Assembly: GCF_030063355.1 (NCBI RefSeq)
Contig: NZ_JASISZ010000035.1
Coordinates: forward strand, 1-64,000
From: Streptomyces sp. PH10-H1
GTDB lineage: Bacteria; Actinomycetota; Actinomycetes; Streptomycetales; Streptomycetaceae
DNA length: 64,000 nt
Reading direction: 5' to 3'
Of this stretch, positions 1-7,841 are shown one piece after another (position 1 is the stretch's first letter; each line of letters begins with the position of its first letter). Both the position numbers and the translations under genes were made by a program. The notes under the pieces were generated by a model. That model had not been told where the DNA came from. It made no database searches and saw only the letters and a list, made by a program, of their open reading frames with translations.

Positions 1-216
1 GAGAACAACCATGATCACGAACGCCTGCGGGCCCCTTGCGTCCAGGGCACCGGAACCACCACGCCGTCACGCAACGTCACAACCGTGCGTGCCGCCTACG
101 CGATTGCCCGGTTAAATTCGAAGACCCTCTATCGCGGCCCGGGCAACGGGGACGCGCACCGGAGGGCCAGCGGGCCCTCGGAAGATTCGATGACCCAAGA
201 AGGAGCCCTCGTCGTC

Positions 217-747
217 ATGAATCGCCACGGTATGGTTTCGCTCATGTTGGCTGGCGCGTTGGCATCGGCCATGACTCTGGTGGTCGGTTCGCCGGCCAGT
301 GCAAGCGCACCCCCTTCCTACCAGATCCCCAACGCTGCAACGGGGCTGTGTCTTGAGCCGGAGCAAGGGTCGATGGACCAAGGCGCAGCGATCGTGGCAG
401 CCACTTGTGACATCAACTACGCCGGCCAGCGCTGGGCGTTCGTCTCCCTTGGCGGTACGAGATTTCAGTTCCGGAATCAACTGAACGGTCTGTGCCTGGA
501 CGCTCGGGGCGGCGCCGCCAACGGAACGCCGATTCAGCAGTGGACCTGCAACAGCATCAGCAATGAGATCTGGGACAGCGGTCACGCACCGTTGCCTCTT
601 CCCGGACCCTTCGGCGGCAACCTCCCTCTGGTCTCCAGGGTGTCCGGCAGCAGTAGCCACTGCCTCGACGGAAATGTGCCGCTCAGCGGTTCGCCCGTGT
701 ATCTGTACCGCTGCAATTCGAGCCTCTACCAGCAGTGGCACTTCTGA
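217..747 (+). CDS. Secreted ricin B-type beta-trefoil lectin
   Basis: This is a 176-residue exported carbohydrate-binding protein with no catalytic domain. Residues 1-30 form a signal peptide (positive start, hydrophobic stretch, likely cleavage after an ASA motif). The rest is one ricin B-lectin beta-trefoil: three repeats with GLCL (twice) and HCLD strands, paired cysteines, and QxW-type turns (QRW, QQW, and QQWHF at the C-terminus). I chose the ATG at 217 because AAGGAG lies 11 bases upstream. ATGs at 190 and 85 are in frame but would put a non-signal-like extension before the export signal. The neighbour downstream is a dead IS630 element. Lone ricin lectins in Streptomyces usually bind polysaccharide outside the cell; the ligand here is unknown. 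Confidence 0.85.
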   Translation: MNRHGMVSLMLAGALASAMTLVVGSPASASAPPSYQIPNAATGLCLEPEQGSMDQGAAIVAATCDINYAGQRWAFVSLGGTRFQFRNQLNGLCLDARGGAANGTPIQQWTCNSISNEIWDSGHAPLPLPGPFGGNLPLVSRVSGSSSHCLDGNVPLSGSPVYLYRCNSSLYQQWHF

Positions 748-914
748 CAGCCCCTCAGAACGATGCCCGTATCGGTCAGCGGCGGGGTCGGCGCCCCTCG
801 GCACAGCACCGGCATCCGGTCCTACGGCGGATCAGCTTGTGCTCTATGTCCTGAGCCGCTCGCGTTCGGTGATCGTCTCTGGGAGTTTGATGGTTTTGCC
901 CACGTCATAGCGGG

Positions 915-1382
915 GTGCCGGTCGCCGGTTCTTCGAGCCGGGTGGCCGCCCTGGGCCCGGACGGCTCGGTTTCGGAGCACGGGCCGGGCAAGGCAGGTGA
1001 GCGCGGAGGTTCCTGCAACCCGCGGCGGACGCGGGCCGGGGTGAGCTACCGGGACCTGATCGTCGCAGCGCACAATCAGCTCAAGACCCCCGTGGTCTGG
1101 GTCTGGGACAATCTCAACGTCCACCTGGTCGACGAGCTCGCACTGTTCTTCGTGGAGAACGAGGAGTGGCTGACGGTGTTCCAGTTGCCGTCGTACGCTC
1201 CTGAGCTCAATCCGCAGGAGGGCGTCTGGTCGCTGGTCAAGCGCGGCCTGGCTGACTTCGCCGCCGCCAGCCTCGACCACCTGTCCCGCATCGTGAAGCG
1301 CAAGCTCAAGAAGGTCCAGTACTGCCCGGAACTGATCGACGGCTGCCTCACCGAGTCCGGGCTGATCATGAGTGCGGAATGA
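915..1382 (+). pseudogene. IS630-family transposase, 5'-truncated remnant
   Basis: The last 113 or so codons (from about 1042) read as the C-terminal DDE catalytic region of an IS630-type transposase: YRDLIVAAHNQL, VWDNLNVHL (second catalytic aspartate), then LPSYAPELNPQEGVWSL (the NP-x-E motif with the catalytic glutamate), ending in the usual LIDGCLTESGL tail. The region before 1042 only vaguely resembles the expected strand around the first aspartate and is not in a credible frame. The N-terminal helix-turn-helix domain and first catalytic aspartate are missing. It is therefore a non-functional fragment. No intact terminal inverted repeats were found around it. Confidence 0.85.
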
Positions 1383-1735
1383 TCGCCGGGCCCGCCACTG
1401 CGAGTTCAACCGCAGTAGACGTCGAGGATGAGTCGTACATGGCACGGAGCACTCCCGGTGTAGTGCCCGTTGGATCAGCCAGCCATCGCCACGCCTGCGG
1501 CGGACCTCTCCCCACCCTTCCTCCCTTTTCCGCCTGCGGGTGCGAGCGCACGCGCATGCACGTCGGCCCGCAACGGGGCGGGCAGGGGTGGAGTGGACCT
1601 GAGGGGGACGGGGCCGGAGGGGTGGGGGTTCGAAATGCTGCCGAGCTATTCGATGGGCCTCCTGGAACGTGAAGAGGCGATTTCGAACCGCCGCCCCGGA
1701 GGACCCGGCCCCCGCACCCCCCCCGCCGGCAGGCG
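1383..1735. other. Gene-free stretch after the transposase remnant
   Basis: No reading frame here has a convincing start, ribosome site or family resemblance. It contains the inverted repeat listed at 1610-1712. The rest is unremarkable GC-rich sequence that may be IS debris. Confidence 0.6.
1610..1712. repeat. Imperfect inverted repeat with 43-nt centre
   Basis: The left arm (1610-1636) ends in GGTTCGAAAT and the right arm (1680-1712) begins with ATTTCGAACC. The arms are complementary with a few mismatches and bulges out to GGGGCCGG / CCGGCCCC. The spacer 1637-1679 shows no ORF. It could be a non-autonomous insertion remnant or a strong hairpin downstream of the minus-strand otsB gene that ends at 1736. 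No target-site duplication is obvious. Confidence 0.5.
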
Positions 1736-2584
1736 TCACGCGCCGAGCGCGTCCGCCAGTGCGTTCAGCAGGTCCACCACACCCGCCGGCCCGTCGACGA
1801 CGATGTCGGAGCGGGCCACGAGTTCGGCAGGGACCTCGCCGGAGGCGGTGCCGCTGCAGACGCGGACGCCCGGGAGCCCTTCGCCCCGTAGCCGTTCGAC
1901 GGCGTCGAAGGCGGCGAGGTCGCCGAGGTCGTCACCGCCGTACAGCACGGAGCCGGCGCCGACCTCGCGGAGGTAGGTCGCGAGGGCGACGCCCTTGTCC
2001 ATGCCCGGGGGCCGCATTTCCAGGACGAGGCGGCCCGGCTCGACGATGAGGCCGTGGCGGGCGGCCAGCTCGTCCAGGGGTCCGCGCAGGGCCTCGAACG
2101 CGGCTTCGGGATCGTCCGTGCGGCGGGTGTGGACGGCGACCGCGCGTCCCTTGTCCTCTATCCACGTGCCGCGCCAGGCACCGAACCGGTCGAGGAAACC
2201 GGGCAGTTCCGCCCGGAGCGCGTCGACCCCCGAATGGTCGCCGGCGGACCGTACCTCGCCGCTGGCCGCGTCCCAGCGTTCGGCGCCGTAGTGGCCGAGG
2301 ACGACGAGCCGTTCCAGTCCGGTGACCCCGGCGAAGCCGCCGTACCGGACGGCGACGCCTGCCGGGCGGCCGGTGATCACGGCGACCGCTCCGAGCCGTG
2401 GAGCGAGCCGCGCGAGCGCGGGCACCGCCCCCGGGTGGGCGCGGGCGCTTTCCGGGTCCGGCACGATCGGCGCGAGCGTGCCGTCGAAGTCGAGAGCGAC
2501 CACGGCACGTTCGGGCCTCGCGAGAATCGCCGCGAGGCCTTCCTTGCCGTCGGATGTGGTGGACGTCAGCAGGTGACTGCTCAT
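1736..2584 (-). CDS. otsB: Trehalose-6-phosphate phosphatase
   Basis: This 282-residue cytoplasmic HAD-superfamily enzyme dephosphorylates trehalose-6-phosphate, the second step of the OtsA-OtsB trehalose pathway. The HAD motif I DFDGT lies at about residues 32-36, followed by LAPIVPDPE typical of OtsB. The conserved VITGR motif and a late GGDDLGDLAAFDAV acidic motif for Mg2+ follow. The ATG at 2584 is preferred over 2626 because the extra 14 residues are not family-like. Length matches actinobacterial OtsB. otsA is not in the window. The gene downstream on this strand is only the IS630 debris. Confidence 0.92.
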   Translation of the reverse strand: MSSHLLTSTTSDGKEGLAAILARPERAVVALDFDGTLAPIVPDPESARAHPGAVPALARLAPRLGAVAVITGRPAGVAVRYGGFAGVTGLERLVVLGHYGAERWDAASGEVRSAGDHSGVDALRAELPGFLDRFGAWRGTWIEDKGRAVAVHTRRTDDPEAAFEALRGPLDELAARHGLIVEPGRLVLEMRPPGMDKGVALATYLREVGAGSVLYGGDDLGDLAAFDAVERLRGEGLPGVRVCSGTASGEVPAELVARSDIVVDGPAGVVDLLNALADALGA

Positions 2585-2647
2585 GACACCGACCCTACCG
2601 AGGCGGCACCGGGGCACGACAGGCACACGGAAGCACGCGCGGCATTC

Positions 2648-2800
2648 AACCCACCGCCACTCCGAGCAGCGCCACTCCGAGCAGCGCCACTCCGGACAAC
2701 GCCGGCACGAGCGGACCCGCGCTAGCGCCCATCCAACCCACCGCCACTCCGAACAACGCCACCCCGAACAACGCCCGCGCGAGCGGACCCGCGCTAGCGC
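2648..2800. repeat. Two-module minisatellite upstream of otsB
   Basis: Module A (2648-2728) and module B (2735-2800) each start with AACCCACC, continue with 15-bp units close to GCCACTCCGAGCAGC (three in A at 2656, 2671 and 2686; two in B at 2743 and 2758) and end with the identical 20-mer at 2709-2728 and 2781-2800. The end of module B overlaps the 3' end of the DUF3263 gene. Confidence 0.85.
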
Positions 2801-3027
2801 GATTCGCGGCGGGCGTCGCGCGCGCGGCGCAGCCGGTTGACGGTGACCGGGTCGTGGACGAGCGCCCGCGGGTCGTCCAGCAGGGCGTTCAGGAGCTGGT
2901 AGTAGCGGGTGGGCGACATGCCCAGCCCCTCCCTGATGGCTCGCTCCTTCGCCCCGGGCCCGGCCCAGGTGCGGGCGGCCAGGTCGAGGACCGCCCGGTC
3001 CTGAGACGTCAGGCTCTCGCTCTCCAC
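2794..3027 (-). CDS. DUF3263 family small protein
   Basis: This is a 77-residue protein with a GTG start preceded by GGAGAGG about 7 bases upstream. The sequence fits the actinobacterial DUF3263 family: an acidic N-terminus (ESESLTSQDRAVLDLA), a W-x-GPGAKE turn, then ERAIREGLGMSPTRYYQLLNAL, which reads as a helix-turn-helix-like segment, and a basic tail. It is probably a small DNA-binding or sigma-region-4-like protein; the function of the family is not established. It lies between otsB and the sugar-binding lipoprotein, all on the minus strand, and its 3' end runs into the minisatellite. Confidence 0.8.
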   Translation of the reverse strand: MESESLTSQDRAVLDLAARTWAGPGAKERAIREGLGMSPTRYYQLLNALLDDPRALVHDPVTVNRLRRARDARRESR

Positions 3028-3088
3028 CCCGACCTCTCCATCCCGAACCCGACCTCCCCGCTGCCCGGTGCCCGCCGCCCGGTACCCG

Positions 3089-4366
3089 CTACTTGACCTT
3101 CTCGGACGCGTCCTGGTTCTCCGCGAACCGCTGCAGATCGCTGAGGACCGTCTTCGGGTCGCCGTGCACCGCGTTGCCGATGACCTTCTTCATCTGGTCG
3201 CTGACCGGTCCCCACGAGGTCTTGTTCACCGGGTAGAACTGGGCGGACGGCAGCAGGTCGATGAACTTGACCAGGTCCTTGTACTTGGGGTCCTTGCGCA
3301 TCTTCTGCATCGCCGAGTTGGTCACCGGCAGCAGCCCGTACTCGTCGAGGAACTTGACCGAGTTCTCCGGGCTGTAGGAGAACTGCAGGAACTTGCCGAT
3401 CTCGCCGCGGTGGCCGTTCTGCTTGAAGGCCATCATCCAGTCGGCGACGCCGAGCGTCTCGGCGATCCGGCCGCCCTGGCCGGGGATCTGCACGGCCTTG
3501 ACCTTGATGCCCTTGGCCAGGGCCTGCTTGAGCAGCGTCGGGTGGCCGTTGATCATGCCGGCCTTGCCGGCCAGGAAGGCGTCGAAGACATCGCGGCGGT
3601 TCATCTTGGCCGGGTCGCTGCCGGTGAGACCGGGCTCGACCAGATTGCTCTTGAGCCACTGGAAGGCTTCGACGTTCGGCGCGGAGTCGAGGGTGTAGCT
3701 GCCGACGGTGTCGGTGTAGGAGCCCTGGTTGCCCAGCATCCACATCAGGGATTCGGCCTGCGCCTCCTCGGGACCGAGCGGCAGCCCGAACGGCATCTTG
3801 ACGCCGAGGTCCTTCAGCTTCACCGCGTCGGCCCTGACATCGGACCAGGTCTTGGGGGCTTCCTTGATGCCGGCGTCGTCGAAGAGCGTCTGGTTGTAGA
3901 AGAACATCCGCGAGCTGGAGACGAAGGGGATGCCGTACTGGGTCCGGTTCATCTCACCCGCGGTGGAGAGCGAGGGGATGAAGTCGGCCTGGGTGCTGAT
4001 CGGGAACAGCTCGTCGGCAGCGTAGAGCTGGCCCTTGGCCGCGTAGGCGGCGTAGGAGCCGATCTGGGCTATGTCGGGGGCCTGGCCGGCCTTGACCATC
4101 TCGGCGACCTTGGTGTCGACGTGGTCCCAGTCGACGACCTGGATGTCCATCTTGATGCCGGGGTTCTTGGCCTCGAAGGCGCGGCCGAGGTCGTCCCAGT
4201 ACTTCTTGGAACTGGTGGCCGCGTCGGTCCCGTAGTCGGCCGCGACCATGTGCAGCGTGACATCGCCGCCGAGGGCGGCACTGCTGCCGCATCCACTGAG
4301 TGTCGTCAGAGCCAGCGCTGCCGCGATACCCGCTGCCGCCGTGCCCAGGAGTCGTCGCCGGTGCAC
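3089..4366 (-). CDS. Sugar ABC transporter substrate-binding lipoprotein
   Basis: This is a 425-residue family 1 extracellular solute-binding protein, the ligand-capturing part of a carbohydrate ABC importer. The GTG start at 4366 follows TAGGA. The export signal begins HRRRLLG (twin-arginine-like), then a hydrophobic stretch, then lipobox LSGC with Cys26 as lipidation site. The mature part has the family hallmarks NPGIKMDIQVVDWDHV, FVSSSRMFFYN, TWSDVRADAVKLK and a C-terminal helical tail. No permeases or ATPase are adjacent, so it presumably works with a transporter encoded elsewhere or a shared ATPase. It is divergent from nagK, separated by 247 bp that contain a DasR-like site, so the ligand may be an amino sugar or chitooligosaccharide; that is inference. 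Confidence 0.88.
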   Translation of the reverse strand: MHRRRLLGTAAAGIAAALALTTLSGCGSSAALGGDVTLHMVAADYGTDAATSSKKYWDDLGRAFEAKNPGIKMDIQVVDWDHVDTKVAEMVKAGQAPDIAQIGSYAAYAAKGQLYAADELFPISTQADFIPSLSTAGEMNRTQYGIPFVSSSRMFFYNQTLFDDAGIKEAPKTWSDVRADAVKLKDLGVKMPFGLPLGPEEAQAESLMWMLGNQGSYTDTVGSYTLDSAPNVEAFQWLKSNLVEPGLTGSDPAKMNRRDVFDAFLAGKAGMINGHPTLLKQALAKGIKVKAVQIPGQGGRIAETLGVADWMMAFKQNGHRGEIGKFLQFSYSPENSVKFLDEYGLLPVTNSAMQKMRKDPKYKDLVKFIDLLPSAQFYPVNKTSWGPVSDQMKKVIGNAVHGDPKTVLSDLQRFAENQDASEKVK

Positions 4367-4569
4367 CGTTGTCCTACCGCCTTCATCCGCCCGTCCCCGC
4401 GCGTTCCCGGGGACGTCAAGTGCCCGAGTCTGCCCGCGCTGCCCACCCAAGGTCTACACCACGGCTGTCTCGCTTCGGCAACGCCCTTCCCCTTCAGGCG
4501 GGACAGAAGGTACGGACCCCCGCACTCCCGGCGTTTCACCGGCCCATGAAGGGTGATCTTCATGACGTA

Positions 4570-4585
4570 AGTGGACTAGACCTTT
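4570..4585 (+). promoter_or_regulatory. DasR-responsive element (dre-like operator)
   Basis: The 16-mer AGTGGACTAGACCTTT lies 28 bases before the nagK start. It matches the known DasR consensus (two TGGTCTAGACCA-type half sites) with a perfect CTAG core and a mismatched right end. DasR is the GntR-family GlcNAc regulator of Streptomyces and controls nagK/nagA in characterised species. The placement predicts repression of nagK-nagA that is relieved by glucosamine-6-phosphate-type ligands. Confidence 0.8.
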
Positions 4586-4613
4586 CGAGGGGTAAAGGGG
4601 GAGACTGTCATCC

Positions 4614-5546
4614 GTGAGACACGTCATCGCGCTCGATGTAGGCGGCACCGGAATGAAGGCCGCCCTGGTCGGGGAGGACGGCACGCTTCTGCACGAAGCC
4701 CGCCGCCCGACCGGACGGGAACGCGGCCCCGAGGCCGTGGTCGCCGCCATCCTCGGTTTCGCCGCCGACCTGAGGGACCACGGAATCCGCGAGTACGGGG
4801 AGCCGGCCGCCGCGGCCGGCGTCGCCGTGCCCGGAATCGTGGACGATGTGGGCGGCATCGCCGTCTACGCCGCCAACCTCGGCTGGCGCGACATACCGCT
4901 GCGGGCCCTGGTCTCCGAACGGCTGGGCGGCATTCCCGTCGCCCTCGGGCACGATGTGCGCACCGGCGGCCTCGCCGAGGGCCGCATCGGCGCGGGCAAG
5001 GGCGCCGACCGGTTCTTCTTCCTCCCACTGGGCACCGGCATCGCGGGAGCCATCGGCATCGACGGCCGCATCGAGGCCGGCGCGCACGGCTACGCGGGCG
5101 AGATCGGTCACATCGTCGTCCGCCCCGGCGGACCGCTCTGCGGCTGCGGCCAGCACGGCTGCCTGGAGACCCTCGCCTCCGCCTCCGCCGTCTCCCGCGC
5201 CTGGGCCGCCGCCAGCGGCGACTCCGGGGCCGACGCCGCCGACTGCGCCAAGGCTGTCGAATCCGGCGACCCGCGGGCGCTGGCCGTCTGGCACAACGCG
5301 ATCGCCGCGCTCGCCGACGGCCTGGTCACCGGCCTCACCCTTCTGGACCCGCGCGTCCTCATCATCGGCGGCGGTCTCGCCGAAGCAGGGGACACGCTCT
5401 TCGCTCCGCTGCGCGCGGCGGTCGAGGAACGCATCACTTTCCAGAAACTCCCGCTCATCGTCCCGGCAGCCCTCGGGGACACCGCCGGATGCCTGGGCGC
5501 GGGTCTGCTCGCCTGGGATCTTCTCTCCGTGGAGGTAACCGCCTGA
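4614..5546 (+). CDS. nagK: ROK-family N-acetylglucosamine kinase
   Basis: This 310-residue cytoplasmic sugar kinase most likely phosphorylates GlcNAc to GlcNAc-6-phosphate for the next gene, nagA. It has an N-terminal ATP-phosphate loop (LDVGGTGMKAALV, residues 7-19), the ROK catalytic region GHDVRTGGLAEGRIGAG, LGTGIAGA, and EIGHIVV followed by the ROK zinc motif CGCGQHGCLE near residue 180. The GTG start at 4614 has GGGGGAG upstream. Its stop overlaps the nagA start by one base (TGATG), so the two genes are a translationally coupled operon. Substrate assignment rests on the nagA partner and the DasR-like operator, as ROK kinases for glucose look similar. Confidence 0.88.
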   Translation: MRHVIALDVGGTGMKAALVGEDGTLLHEARRPTGRERGPEAVVAAILGFAADLRDHGIREYGEPAAAAGVAVPGIVDDVGGIAVYAANLGWRDIPLRALVSERLGGIPVALGHDVRTGGLAEGRIGAGKGADRFFFLPLGTGIAGAIGIDGRIEAGAHGYAGEIGHIVVRPGGPLCGCGQHGCLETLASASAVSRAWAAASGDSGADAADCAKAVESGDPRALAVWHNAIAALADGLVTGLTLLDPRVLIIGGGLAEAGDTLFAPLRAAVEERITFQKLPLIVPAALGDTAGCLGAGLLAWDLLSVEVTA

Positions 5547-6718
5547 TGGCCCCCGTATCGACAACGCAGCGCACGGTACTGTCCGGTGCCCGTGTGGTGC
5601 TGCCGTCAGGCGTGGTGGAGAACGGCCGGGTGACCGTCGACGGCGGCCGTATCGCGGCCGGTGGGACCACAGAGGCCGCGGGCACCGCGGAGACCGGCAC
5701 CTTTGATCTCAGCGGCCATACGGTCGTCCCCGGCTTCGTCGACATCCACAACCACGGTGGCGGCGGCGCGTCCTTCACCTCCGGGACCCCCGAGGAGATC
5801 CTCAAGGGCGTCAGGACCCACCGCGAGCACGGCACGACCACCGTCGTGGCGTCGACGGTCACCGGCGAGATGGACGTACTGGCCCAGCGCGCGGCGCTGC
5901 TGTCCGAGCTCGTCGAGCAGGGCGACCTGGCCGGCATCCACTTCGAGGGCCCGTTCATCTCGCCGTGCCGCAAGGGCGCGCACATGGAGTCGCTGCTGCG
6001 CGACCCCGACCCGGCCGAGGTCCGCAAGCTGATCGACGCCGCCCGCGGCACCGCCAGGATGGTCACCCTCGCCACCGAACTGCCCGGCGGCCTCGACTCC
6101 GTACGGCTGCTCGTCGAGCACGGCGTGATCGCCGCCATCGGCCACACCGACGCGACGTACGAGCAGACGATCGAGGCCATCGACGCGGGGGCCACGGTCG
6201 CCACCCATCTCTTCAACGCCATGCCCGGCCTCCAGCACCGCACGCCCGGCCCGATCGCGGCGCTGCTGGAGGACGAGCGGATCACGGTCGAGCTGATCAA
6301 CGACGGCACCCACCTCCACCCGGCCGTCCTGGAGCTCGCCTTCGGCAGCGCGGGCGCGGACCGCGTGGCCTTCATCACCGACGCGATGGACGCGGCCGGT
6401 TTCGGTGACGGCCACTACGAGTTGGGCCCGATGAAGGTCGAGGTCAAGGACGGCGTGGCCCGGCTGGTCGAGAACGGATCGATCGCCGGTTCCACCCTCA
6501 CCCTAGACACCGCCTTCAAGCGCGCCGTCACCATCGACCGGCTGTCGCTCGAGGACACCGTCCAGGCGATCTCGGTCAATCCGGCCCGGCTGCTCGGCCA
6601 GTACGACCGCATCGGCTCCCTGGAGCCCGGCAAGGACGCGGACCTCGTGGTGCTCAACGCGGCGTACGACCTGGTCGGCGTGATGCGCAAGGGCGAATGG
6701 ATCATCCGGCCGTTCTGA
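5546..6718 (+). CDS. nagA: N-acetylglucosamine-6-phosphate deacetylase
   Basis: This 390-residue amidohydrolase removes acetate from GlcNAc-6-phosphate to give glucosamine-6-phosphate. The metal and catalytic motifs are in order: DIHNHGG (about residue 68), HFEGPF (Glu about 134), GHTDA (about 199), THLFNAMPG (about 220), NDGTHLHP and the catalytic ITDAMDAAG (Asp about 278). The ATG at 5546 overlaps the nagK stop and has GGAGG 10 bases upstream; a longer in-frame start at 5489 lies inside nagK and is not needed. A strong hairpin follows at 6760. Confidence 0.93.
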   Translation: MAPVSTTQRTVLSGARVVLPSGVVENGRVTVDGGRIAAGGTTEAAGTAETGTFDLSGHTVVPGFVDIHNHGGGGASFTSGTPEEILKGVRTHREHGTTTVVASTVTGEMDVLAQRAALLSELVEQGDLAGIHFEGPFISPCRKGAHMESLLRDPDPAEVRKLIDAARGTARMVTLATELPGGLDSVRLLVEHGVIAAIGHTDATYEQTIEAIDAGATVATHLFNAMPGLQHRTPGPIAALLEDERITVELINDGTHLHPAVLELAFGSAGADRVAFITDAMDAAGFGDGHYELGPMKVEVKDGVARLVENGSIAGSTLTLDTAFKRAVTIDRLSLEDTVQAISVNPARLLGQYDRIGSLEPGKDADLVVLNAAYDLVGVMRKGEWIIRPF

Positions 6719-6759
6719 GATGGATCACCGCCCGTCCTGAGGCCGGGTCGCTCGTGCGC

Positions 6760-6800
6760 AACGGCGGCCGGCCCGGGACTGGGCGGGCCGCCGTTCCTTT
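6760..6800 (+). terminator. Rho-independent terminator after nagA
   Basis: The arms 6760-6774 and 6781-6795 (AACGGCGGCCGGCCC-type stem with a short loop) form a long GC-rich hairpin followed by CCTTT. It lies between nagA and the PfkB kinase and suggests the kinase has its own transcription start, or reduced read-through. Confidence 0.75.
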
Positions 6801-6814
6801 GCCATCATCGACGC

Positions 6815-7822
6815 GTGATCATCACCGTCACGCCGAACGCCGCACTGGACATCACCTACCGCGTTCCGCGCCTGCGCCCGCACACCACCCACCGGGTCTC
6901 CGAGCCCGTCGAGCGGCCCGGCGGCAAGGGGCTCAACGTGGCCCGCGTGCTCGCCGCCCTCGGCCACCGCACCGTCGCGACGGGCTTCGCGGGCGGATCC
7001 ACCGGTGACGTCCTGCGCGAACGGCTCGCCGAGCTCGGCGCAGGCGGAACGGCTACTGGGGCGGGCACCGGCACCCGCGCCGACACCCGCGCCGGCTCCG
7101 TGGAGGACGCGCTCGTGCCGATCGCGGGCACCACCCGCCGCACCATCGGCATCGTCGACGACGCGACCGGCGACACCACCATGTTCAACGAGGCCGGTCC
7201 CACCGTCACCGCGGGCGAGTGGGCCGCGTTCCTCACCGGCTACCGCAAGCTGCTGGCCGGGGCCTCCGCCGTCGCGCTGTGCGGCAGCCTGCCGCCGGGC
7301 CTGCCCGTGGGCTCGTTCGCGGAGCTGATCCGTGAGGCCCGTACCGCGGGCGTCCCCGTCCTGCTGGACACCAGCGGCGAACCGCTGCGCCGCGGCCTCG
7401 CCGCCCGCCCGGATCTCATCAAGCCCAACCTCGACGAGCTCACGCAGCTCACCGGGTCCACGCAGCCCGCACAGGCCGCCGAGGAGGCCCGTAGGCGCGG
7501 TGCTCGCGCCGTGGCCGCCTCACTGGGCCCCGAGGGCATCCTGGCGGTGACGGAGGACGGCTGCTGGCAGGCCCTGCCCCCGGCCCGTCTTTCGGGCAAT
7601 CCGACGGGCGCGGGTGACTCGGCCGTCGCCGGGCTGCTCTCCGGCCTCGTCGAGGGACTGGACTGGCCGGGGCGGCTGGCTCGCGCGATCGCCCTGTCCG
7701 CCGCGACCGTACTGGCGCCCGCGGCGGGCGAGTTCGACCGGGCGGCCTACGAGGAGCTGCTCGGGCAGGTCCGGGTGACCGCCGTCCCGCGGACCGCTTC
7801 CCGGCCCGCCACCACTTCCTGA
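6815..7822 (+). CDS. PfkB-family hexose-phosphate kinase (1-phosphofructokinase-like)
   Basis: This 335-residue ribokinase-fold kinase opens ITVTPNAALDITYRV, the signature opening of 1-phosphofructokinase/tagatose-6-phosphate kinases. Other motifs are RPGGKGLNVARVLAALG (substrate region, residues about 32-48) and the C-terminal PfkB signature PTGAGDSAVAGLL (about 263-275) with the catalytic aspartate in GAGDS. The GTG start at 6815 is the first credible start, 20 bases after the terminator hairpin. The exact substrate (fructose-1-P or tagatose-6-P) cannot be read from sequence. The nag context suggests it helps channel amino-sugar-derived hexose phosphates. Confidence 0.85.
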   Translation: MIITVTPNAALDITYRVPRLRPHTTHRVSEPVERPGGKGLNVARVLAALGHRTVATGFAGGSTGDVLRERLAELGAGGTATGAGTGTRADTRAGSVEDALVPIAGTTRRTIGIVDDATGDTTMFNEAGPTVTAGEWAAFLTGYRKLLAGASAVALCGSLPPGLPVGSFAELIREARTAGVPVLLDTSGEPLRRGLAARPDLIKPNLDELTQLTGSTQPAQAAEEARRRGARAVAASLGPEGILAVTEDGCWQALPPARLSGNPTGAGDSAVAGLLSGLVEGLDWPGRLARAIALSAATVLAPAAGEFDRAAYEELLGQVRVTAVPRTASRPATTS

Positions 7823-7841
7823 CCCGCTACTACCCGACCCG

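Noticed and set aside
1618..1690. T-loop-like GGTTCGAAAT and TTTCGAACC that suggested a tRNA gene
   Set aside because: No acceptor stem, D arm or anticodon arm can be drawn; the boxes are arms of the inverted repeat.
3068..4549. 493-residue plus-strand frame over the lipoprotein gene
   Set aside because: It is the antisense shadow of the sugar-binding lipoprotein, with Leu/Val/His/Asp-rich composition typical of GC-rich complement and no family resemblance.
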